This document shows positions 55,576-64,000 of a DNA stretch of 64,000 nt, one piece after another. The stretch is taken from contig JAPXFY010000015.1 of assembly GCA_030674185.1 (NCBI GenBank), forward strand, positions 29,195,685-29,259,684, written 5' to 3'. Position 1 is the first letter of the stretch, and every line of letters starts with the position of its first letter. The position numbers and the translations under genes were made by a program. Origin of the DNA: Monoplex corrugatus (taxonomy: Eukaryota > Mollusca > Gastropoda > Littorinimorpha > Ranellidae). The notes beneath the pieces were generated by a model. It was not told where the DNA came from. It was given only the letters and a program-made list of their open reading frames with translations, and searched no databases.

Positions 55576-57227
55576 CTCATCATCATCATCATGTGCCCTG
55601 CCACATGGTGTTGGCGATCATGGCCCTCCATATGTATCTATCCTTTGTCCACCCTGTCTGTCCTCAGCCACCCTGCAAGTCCGTCCAATTATTTTCTTCC
55701 TGGGTCTACAGGTGCTCTCTTTCCCTCCACCTTTCCAGTTGTGACCGGGTGCTCTAATTCCCCTTTCCTCATAAAATGGGCTGTAAATGATGCCTGTCTT
55801 TTCCTAATCTTGCTTATCAATGATCTTCTTGTGTCTGCCTATATCAAGACTGTCTCGTTTGTTTTCTTTGCTGTCCATGGAACTCTCAACATTCTTCTTA
55901 GAAACCACATCTCGGCTGCCTCAATCTTGTTCTGCCTTTGCTTGTTGATTGTCCACGCCTCACAACCGTATAACATTATCGATTCTATATAACATTCAAG
56001 AACTCTCTACCTGATGTTAATTGATAGGCATTTGTTGGTAAAAATGCTTTTCATCTTCTTGAATGCTGTTTTAGCTTGGCCGATTCTGCTGTCTATTTCT
56101 GATGTGCATCTGCTGTCTGGTGAGATGACCGTTCCTAGAAGTTAACTTACCAACCTGTCTCAAGGCTGTGCCGTTTGCTGTTATTTTGCATGAGGGGATT
56201 TCATGTTTTTACCAATTACCATGACTTCAATATTCTTGCTATTTAGCTCGAACCCTTTATTTTTGCTTTCTATTATATTCACAAGGTTTTGTAGGTCCCT
56301 TTCATTTTCTGCAATTAGCACGGTGTCATTTGCGCAACGAATGTTGTTTATCATATTCCTCCAATCTTTATCCCAGGGCATTCTTCTAGGTTTCTCATGA
56401 TGGTTTCGCTGTAAAGTGAAACCAAATCTGGTGACAGAACACAGCCTTGCCTGACTCCTCTTTTGATATTTTGGAAAAAGCTTATATCGTTTTCTTTTCT
56501 CGTTGCTGCTGTTTGTTCCCAATACATACTTCTGATTATTCGTAGATCTTTTCCATCAATATTGAGTCTTTCTAACTAGAGAGCAAACAAATACTGGGAT
56601 ATATATTACTCAATTATTACATGATCAATTCTTCATGTCTTACCCGATCGAAAACCTTGGTATAATCATCAAGCTGATTGTACGACGGAGTTGGCATTTT
56701 ATAGCCCCTGTCTTCTTTGGAAGTGCAATGAAAAATGATTTTGACATAGGTTAAAACAAAGTATGACTGCTGGATCTTGAGGGTAAAACAAAACATTAAA
56801 ATATACCTTGACAAAGGGCCTAGGCTCGAAACGTCGTGTTTTATACTCCAAAGGATCATTTACAAACAAGGTATTTTTTAATGTTTTGATTTTGACATAT
56901 CTTTGGGGATTTTTCCAGTGTCATAAATTTCATTTAGGAGGACTGTTACTTTTCAATACCAAATTCCTCCAGGGCTTCAATCATCTCGGTAGTAATATTG
57001 TCTGGTCCTGGGACTTTTCCTGGTTTCATCTTTTTCAATGCTGCTTTAACTTCATCTTTCGTTATGGGTGGTCCTTCAACGTTCTTTCTTATAATGTGTT
57101 CTTCGTTTCTGTCATCTTCCAAAAGATCTTTAAAGCACTCTCCCCATCTATTTAGTATTTTGTCTTTTTCCATAATAAGCGTACCATCTTTCGATTTTAA
57201 ATTAAGCAACCGGTTGATGTGCATGTC
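55576..57227 (-). mobile_element. LINE-A copy 9, with nested insertion, filler and deletion
   Basis: The tail is CATCATCATCATCAT at 55578-55592. The minus strand runs from the C-terminal end to GTLIMEKDKILNRWGE (about 57190), with ANDTVLIAENERD near 56315 (YADD changed to CAND). A 47-base filler interrupts it at about 56574-56620, about 230 bases of RT are missing near 56672, and a 138-bp element is inserted at 56749-56886. R-family DNA follows directly at 57228. Confidence 0.85.
56749..56886 (+). mobile_element. 138-bp retroelement insertion, possibly Penelope-like
   Basis: A 13-bp TSD, TGATTTTGACATA, lies at 56736-56748 and 56887-56899 and is unduplicated in sister LINE-A copies. The insert contains CTTGACAAAGGGCCTAGGCT followed by CGAAACGTCG. 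This resembles the short GC-stem/GAAAC motif common in terminal regions of Penelope-like elements. The identity is inferred; the insertion itself is certain. Confidence 0.75.
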
Positions 57228-57345
57228 TTTGCGCCTGTCTTGTCTTGTATTAAATACGCATTCTTGTTCTTTTTTCGTGTTTTTTTTTTTTCTGGTTCGT
57301 GTTTGCTTGAACGCGGGCAGTCACACTTGTTTTGGATTTCGTATT
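57228..57345 (+). repeat. R-family fragment joined to LINE-A copy 9
   Basis: GCGCCTGTCTTGTCTTG, TATTAAATACGCATTCTTGT, CTGGTTCGTGTTTGCTTGAA and CGCGGGCA match 37638-37740. The palindromic half is missing. Confidence 0.75.
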
Positions 57346-58024
57346 ACTGCTATGTTAGTAACAGACTGTTTTAGTCTCGCCAGTCTCTCGCTTGCAGACA
57401 ACTTTCTTTTAATTTTCAGCATAGATTTATATGGTTTTCATAAATGTTTTGTGGACTGTTTCATTGGTTTTTCCAGTTGTCTTCCGACAAGTAAATTTCA
57501 TCACACATGCATTGTGCAAGTGCTGAGGTTTGCAGGGTTTCATTTTCTATTCAATGAACGAATCGATATTGTCACACTTTTACGTTTTTGACGGAAGTAG
57601 GTTTTCATTTCTGCAATATTGCTGCTAACGTTCTGTATGTTTATGTTTATGGACCAGGTGTCTTCAGAATACCCGTGGCCTGTTCGGTGAAAGAGACTGA
57701 TTCGTCATCTGCACGCTAGCTTTCTGTTCTTCCTGCTTTCACTTCGAACCGGCATGACTGGGGTTCAGGCAACAACAAACCAACTTTAGCGGGATTTTTA
57801 AAGAAGAGTTTTAGTCCAGCAATTCAAATGTTGATTTGAAAGGAAACAATAAAAGTAATCAAAAGCCACACCTACTTGTTTAACACACTTTCACCAGCAG
57901 CACTGTGTTCAAGTGAGGTTGTTAACAGCAGGTGGTACACCGCTAATTTGATCAACACGTCTAATATAACAGTGCTAAGTTTGTTGCTGCCTGTCGGAGG
58001 TGACCATAGTTCATCCTGTAGCAA

Positions 58025-58026
<2 letters not shown>

Positions 58027-58091
<65 letters not shown>

Positions 58092-58262
58092 ACCGACAGA
58101 TAGACAGACAGAGACAGAGAGAGAAAGAGGGAGAGACAGAGACAGAGAGAGAAAGAGGAAGGGAGAGAGAGAGAGAGAGAGAGAGACAGAGACAGAGAGA
58201 GAGAGAGAGCGCGTGCATTCGTTCGTTCGTTCGTTCGAGACAGAGAGAGAGGGAGGGAGACA
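58027..58262 (+). repeat. (GA)n-rich tract
   Basis: GA repeats with GACAGACAGA and (GTTC)n interruptions. Confidence 0.95.
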
Positions 58263-58670
58263 GAAGGAGAGAGATAAATGAAACATTTATTTTCAAAGGT
58301 ACCTAGATATTATCTTATAGGCCCAACTTAAATATCTGCAGTTTTTTATGTACGCATATCAAAACGAAGATACAATCGATAATGCCCACGAACGACCACC
58401 ACCCCCCACTCCTCCAAAAATTTTTTTTTAAAAATCAAACGAAGTACACACAAAAATAAAGTAGCCCGATTCATGGAAAAGGTCCATTCCATCCACACAG
58501 AAACAAGTCTAAAAAGAAACGCCATACATGCGACCACATAGCTTTGGTAATCCTTATGAAACAAAATCAGTTCCAACGCAGATGGGCAGATCATGTTATG
58601 TCTACGTAGCAAATTTACCAAAGCCTTATGCGAGCGCCCCACAGTAACCCATATCCAAACAACATAATCT

Positions 58671-59890
58671 CATCATCATCATCATCAGGTGCCCTGACGC
58701 ATGGCGTTGGCGACCATGGACTTCCAACCATCTCTATCTCTCGTTGCCCCCAGCATCTCCCCCACCCTCCTCATCCCCAGCCACTCTGCAAGTCCGTCCA
58801 GCATTCTCTCCCTGGGTCTACCTGGTGCTCTCTTTCCATCCAGCTTTCCCGTTGTGACCAGGTGCTCCAAATCCCCCTTCCTCATCAAATGGCCTATAAA
58901 TGTTGCTTGTCTTTTCCTAATCTTCTTTATGAGTGATCTACTTGTGTCTGCCTCCATCAAGACTGTCTCGTTTGTTTTCTTTGCTGTCCATGGAACTCTC
59001 AACATTCTTCTGAAAAACCACATCTCGGCTGCCTCGATCCTGCTCTGGCTTTGCTTGCTGACTGTCCACGCCTCACATCCGTACAACAGTATTGGTTCTA
59101 TATAACATTCAAGGACTCTCTTTCTGATGTTAATTGATAGGCATTTGTTGGTAAGAATGCTTGTCATCTTCTTGAATGCTGTTTTGGCTTGGCCGATTCT
59201 GCCGGCTATTTCCCATGTGCATCTGCTGTCTGATGAAATGACCGTTCCCAGGTATTTGAACATATTAACTTGTGTCAAGATTGTGCCATTTGTTGTTATT
59301 TTGCATGAGGGGATTTCATGTTTTTTACTGATCACCATGACTTCAGTCTTCCTACTGTTTAGTTCCAACCCCTTACATTTGCTTTCTGTTTCTAGTAAAT
59401 TCACAAGGTTTTGTAGGTCCCTTTCACTTTCTGCAATGAGCACGGTGTCATCTGTGTACCGAATGTTGTTTATCATTTTCCCTCCAACCTTTAATCCAGG
59501 GTCTTCTTCTAGGTTTCTCATGATGTTTTCGCTATATAGTGAAAACAGATCTGATGACAAAACACAACCCTGTCTGACTCCTCTTTTGATGTTTTGGAAA
59601 GAGCTTATATTGTTTTCTATTCTCATTGCAGCCGTCTGTTCCCAGTACATATTCCTGATTATTCGTAGATCTTTTCCATCGACATTGAGTCTCTCCAGTT
59701 GGTTGATCAATTCATCATGTCGTACCCGATCGAAAGCCTTGGTATAGTCAACAAAGCATAAATACAAATCCTTATTCATCTCAATTGACCTCTCTATGAT
59801 AGTTCTTAGGATGTATATGGCATTAATAGTTTCTTTCCCCTCCACAAATCCACACTGTTCTTCTGCTATTTCTCTTTTCTATTCCCCCCT
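58671..59890 (-). mobile_element. LINE-A copy 10, 5'-truncated, young
   Basis: The tail at 58671-58687 is five or six TGA units on the minus strand. The body is open from EEQCGFVEGK (about 59870) to the stop. AACATAATC (58661-58669) and AACGTAATC (59892-59900) form a candidate TSD with one mismatch. Confidence 0.88.
58685..59845 (-). pseudogene. LINE-A RT and C-terminal domain, 386 open codons
   Basis: It holds motif A (CFVDYTKAFDRVRHDE), motif B (IKRGVRQGCVLSSDLFSLY), motif C as YTDDTVLIAESERD (Ala to Thr in YADD) and the complete C-terminal domain, ending MRQGT-stop. There is no frameshift or stop over 1161 bases. It is inactive because the endonuclease and RT N-terminus were never copied. 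Confidence 0.85.
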
Positions 59891-59899
59891 AAACGTAAT

Positions 59900-60235
59900 C
59901 CGAGCAAGAGACTGATATGAAATTTATAATGTACAACTTACGTCGACGTCAGAAAACGGCCTTGAAATCACGAAACAATCATCGACGTTGTCCCAAACAA
60001 AAATAATAAAATGGGTAACCAGATTCACCATTATCTGACGACGGAACGAGATCATTAACTTCTTGATGAAAATGATTAGGCGGAGTTCATAGAGACGGGG
60101 ATATGATCGTGATGATTACAATACAACCACGATTGCGTACCCTCCGTATGATCATCATGATCATAGACAGACAAGATGTAGGGAAAACATTGGCTTTCAA
60201 GCCATATATCACTAAAGACTGAAATTCTGTTTGTC
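59900..60235. other. No gene seen
   Basis: Unique-looking DNA with a GATCATCATGATC palindrome near 60150. Confidence 0.4.
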
Positions 60236-60240
60236 TGTTT

Positions 60241-60622
<382 letters not shown>

Positions 60623-60821
60623 CATCTCTGCAAGGAAAAAAGATCAGATGAAATTAACAAATTATGTCAAATGCTCTAAAATGTATAGTTATCTTCTGAA
60701 CATTTGAATATCCTATCGTAAAACAATTTGCTTTTTGCTGTTGGACTGATATAAATTCCTTCTGCTTCATGTTGTATTCAGTTCTGTTGGATATTCAACT
60801 ATTTTTTGTTATCCTCCATGC

Positions 60822-61300
60822 CTCATCATCTTGAGCTCTGCCGCGTGGCGTTTGAGATCATGGCCCTCCATACAAACCTATCCCTTGTCGCTGCAAATAC
60901 ATGTCCCACCCTTGCTGTTTTCAGCCACCCTGCAAGTCCGTCCAATATTCTTTCCCTGGGTCTACCTGGTGCTCTCTTTTCCTCCAGCTGTCCTGTTGTG
61001 ACTAGGTTCTTCAATTTCTCTTTCTTCATAACATGTCCTATAACTGTTGCTTGTCTTTTCTGAATCTGCTTTATTAAATTAATGATCTTTTTGTGTCTGC
61101 CTCTTTCAAGACTGTCTCGTTTGTTTTCTTTGCTGACTATGGAAATCTTTACAGTCTTCTTAGAAACCACATTTCAGTTGCCTCAGTTTTGTTCTGACTT
61201 TGCCTGTTGACTGTGCACGCCTCAGAACCGTACAAGAGTATCGGTTCTATCTAACACTCATGAACTCTCTTCCTGATGTTAATTGATTGGCATGCCTTAA
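60822..61300 (-). mobile_element. LINE-A copy 11, old 3' fragment
   Basis: The frame 61170-60826 keeps KRQATVIGHVMKKEKLKNLV and GQLEEKRAPGRPRERILDGL but is clearly more diverged than the other copies. The tail is reduced to CATCATC at 60824. The 5' end meets a TG microsatellite at about 61330. Confidence 0.8.
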
Positions 61301-61335
61301 TAGGTGTTAAAGGATCATCAAACATTGAACAATTT

Positions 61336-61437
61336 GCATGTGTGTGTGTATGTGTGCTTGCGTTGTGTGTGTGTGTGTGTGGTGTGTGTGTTTGTGTGTG
61401 AGTGTGTGCTTGCGTGTGAGTGTGTGGTGTGCTTGCG

Positions 61438-61526
<89 letters not shown>

Positions 61527-61645
61527 CGCGGGCACGCATGTGTGTGAATACAAGCGAGTGTGCGTGAGTGTGAGTGTGTGGTGTATGTGTGTGTTGCACC
61601 TGCGTGCAAATGTATGTGTGTGTGAGTGTGCATGTGTGTGCCAAA
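61336..61645 (+). repeat. (TG)n compound tract
   Basis: TG with GCTTGCG and GAGTGTG interruptions. The central pure run is at 61447-61525. Confidence 0.95.
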
Positions 61646-61649
61646 GTGT

Positions 61650-63060
61650 GTGCGCACGCTTGTGTGTAATATTTGACTATCTTTATACGCATTTTTCTTT
61701 CGCTGCTTTATGAGGTGCTTTTGTCGTGAAAGGTTGTAAGTAGCATTCGGTTATTTCAAATCTATAGATTTATTGTGATCAGAAATGAGAATTCACAAAT
61801 TTCATGATATCCTGTTGGTGTTTTGCGTATTGTCCGTTCAGTGAAGTAGTTGTTAACTGGCTTATTGTCTGTCTCCGTCTTTAATTATGCTGCAATTGGC
61901 AGTTGGCAGCAATTGTATTTAATTTCTCTTTTAGTCATAATGAAGTATTGTGAATTTGAATCTGAATCTGAAAGAAGAACGTGCTCTCCAGCCACAACAA
62001 TAATCGTGTGTAATAAAGAAATATTGGATGGTCATGGCCTTCTAAAAAAATGAGGATAGTGTATCATGGGCCACGAGCAGCTGCGTATTAGAAAAAGAAA
62101 GGTGGACAAGAAAAGTGACATTAGAGTACGCTACATCCGGTCCTCGTCTCCGAAACAAATTACAAACTTTGTATGCAACTGATACTGCAATTATTTATCT
62201 TCAGTTTCTGCCATTTCTCCGATTAGCGTACCTTAGATGAAATGGTTTGCCGTTTCACAATACGAATCAGCGATGCGAACAGACTTCCAACAGCAAAGAT
62301 TTAAATACTTCATCACAACCAGCAAAACGGTAACAGCTTGTCACACGGCTCTTCATCTAGCAAAACAACTTTTAATAGTATGCATATTTCACCATTCCCA
62401 GGCAGTCATTTTAATCCAGCGGGTTTATTTTTAAGCGGCAGCCAAGTGTGAAGACATTAATATCAACACCATAGGCGGTGTACATCAAACTGTGATGATA
62501 CGTGGGAAGTAAACATCATCCAGCACAACAGGAAACGTGGTGACCTTGTCTTTGCATGTACACACAGTAACGGCTGACGAAAAACGTTACAGATGTCTCA
62601 ATTATCATTCCCACATTAAAATGATATTATACAAATCGTCCCACACAAACACAATGTGGCGACTGCATAGTCTTTCGCAAAATACATATACATAATTATA
62701 TTCTGTATCTGTATGTATTTTGTACTTGTTATATACGTCTTTTTTTCTTGTCATGATATTTTAGAAACGTACATGTCATTAAAGAATCTAGTACATCTGA
62801 TGTATGGACAAGTTATAACATTTGTTGTCCAGTTATTGTATTTGTGGTACTAAGATTTACTGGAGTCATTTACCAAAGATATACATGAAAACTGCCAATG
62901 ATAGTAGCATTGCAAGTGTGTCTTTGTCATCTAGAATTGAAAACGTATTCAATATACTGTCTCCAAGACACACATATTAATAAGAAATTAAACAGTATGT
63001 AACTTTGGAATAGGGTTATAAATGCTTTTTTTGCATCATACGGGTCTTAGTGTAGAGGAG
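61650..63060. other. No gene seen
   Basis: AT-rich DNA. TGAATTTGAATCTGAATCTG at 61950-61969 is a short tandem repeat. No coding motif was recognised. Confidence 0.4.
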
Positions 63061-63069
63061 TTGCTGTCT

Positions 63070-63313
63070 TATTTTCGAACAACTTTAGATTTGAAATAGC
63101 AAACGTGAAACGAGACCAAAATAGCAAATTTATTATTATATCGTTCTCCTCAATGGAAAAGAAATTGCTTTCAGTGAATGTTTATGATCCCCAAAAGACG
63201 ATCTGATGTTTTATAATACATTAGAAGAAACAATTGATAGTTATGAAAACAAAAATACCATTGCTGTAGGTGACTGGAACATCTCTACAGACCTAAACAT
63301 GGACTGTTATAAC
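63070..63313 (+). mobile_element. Tx1-like LINE endonuclease fragment
   Basis: The plus strand reads SKFIIISFSSMEKKLLSVNV, YDPQK, a frameshift, then MFYNTLEETIDSYENKNTIA and VGDWNISTDLNMD. This is the middle of an L1/Tx1 APE endonuclease up to its GD(F/W)N catalytic motif. LINE-A copy 12 interrupts it at 63315. Confidence 0.65.
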
Positions 63314-63314
63314 T

Positions 63315-64000
63315 ATCATCATCATAATCAGGTACCCTGCCGCATGGCGTTGGCGACCATGGACTTCCAACCATCTCTATCTCTCGTTGCCCCCAGCATC
63401 TCCCCCACCCTCCTCATCCCCAGCCACTCTGCAAGTCCGTCCAGCATTCTCTCCCTGGGTCTACCTGGTGCTCTCTTTCCATCCAGCTTTCCCGTTGTGA
63501 CCAGGTGCTCCAAATCCCCCTTCCTCATCAAATGGCCTATAAATGTTGCTTGTCTTTTCCTAATCTTCTTTATGAGTGATCTACTTGTGTCTGCCTCCAT
63601 CAAGACTGTCTCGTTTGTTTTCTTTGCTGTCCATGGAACTCTCAACATTCTTCTGAAAAACCACATCTCGGCTGCCTCGATCCTGCTCTGGCTTTGCTTG
63701 CTGACTGTCCACGCCTCGCATCCGTACAACAGTCTATATAACATTCAAGGACTCTCTTTCTGATGTTAATTGATAGGCATTTGTTGGTAAGAATGCTTGT
63801 CATCTTCTTGAATGCTGTTTTAGCTTGGCCGATTCTGCCGGCTATTTCCCATGTGCATCTGCCGTCTGATGAAATGACCGTTCCCAGGTATTTGAACTTA
63901 TTAACCTGTGTCAAAGTTGTGCCATTTGCTGTTATTTTGCATGAGGGGATTTCATGTTTTTTATTGATCACCATGACTTCAGTCTTCCTGCTGTTTAGTT
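63315..64000 (-). mobile_element. LINE-A copy 12, continues beyond the window
   Basis: The tail is CATCATCATAATCA at 63317-63330, with one A in the tail where others have C. The first 400 bases are nearly identical to copy 10, including the rare FFRRMLRVPW and KLDGKRAPG variants. An 8-base deletion near 63732 causes a frameshift in ECYIEPILLYG. The minus strand continues to NSRKTEVMVINKK at the window edge. Confidence 0.88.

Noticed and set aside
57650..57780. CR1-like fragment (TGTCTTCAGAATACCCGTGG resembles 30820)
   Set aside because: The match is only about 25 bases and no further CR1 motif follows.

Overview
The window is animal nuclear DNA dominated by decayed retrotransposons and very long simple repeats. 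I infer a lophotrochozoan, most likely a mollusc. The reasons are the mix of non-LTR clades (Tx1/L1-like, I/Nimb-like with RNase H, CR1/L2-like, several RTE-like families), a SINE resembling the widespread molluscan type, a mariner remnant and very abundant (CA)n tracts. I cannot name the species. There is no prokaryotic gene, CRISPR array or operon. Nearly all open frames are retroelement pieces, their antisense shadows, or microsatellite translations.

Layout. 1-3600: 3' two thirds of a Tx1/L1-like LINE (+). 4200-6000: trinucleotide, 23-bp minisatellite and (TG)n tracts. 7480-13500: an almost complete I/Nimb-like LINE (-) with ORF1 and ORF2, whose RNase H domain is split by a 5'-truncated RTE-like insertion with a 14-bp target site duplication (TSD). 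13.9-25.5 kb: several copies of one dominant RTE-like family (called LINE-A here), two other LINE families (LINE-C, LINE-D), and a mariner remnant. 26-31.4 kb: microsatellites, a LINE-C copy with a tRNA-like 3' end, and a CR1-like fragment. 32.0-32.4 kb: the one convincing host-gene piece, a signal-peptide exon of a prolyl 4-hydroxylase alpha subunit (-). 33.1-35.9 kb: a palindromic microsatellite, a CR1/L2-like 3' half (-), and a probable solo LTR (-) with clustered heat-shock elements. 36.8-37.7 kb: a large inverted-repeat element of a dispersed family (called R here). 38.2-40.6 kb: LINE-D (+) interrupted by SINE-like DNA. 42.1-64 kb: more LINE-A copies (one twin-primed, one long copy with a single nonsense codon, one with a 386-codon open frame), a CR1-like relic, an RNase H LINE relic, and a second Tx1 fragment cut by LINE-A at the right edge.

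How the parts relate. LINE-A is the most recent and active lineage: at least 12 copies in 64 kb, some with long open frames, inserted into older elements. Its stop codon is the first unit of its (TGA)n tail. The best candidates for new biology are the heat-shock-element LTR about 3 kb upstream of, and co-oriented with, the prolyl hydroxylase exon; the R family of inverted pairs around a GGCCAATTGGCC palindrome; a tRNA-like segment at the 3' end of LINE-C; and two templated filler insertions. Clade assignments come from motif recognition by eye, not from a search.
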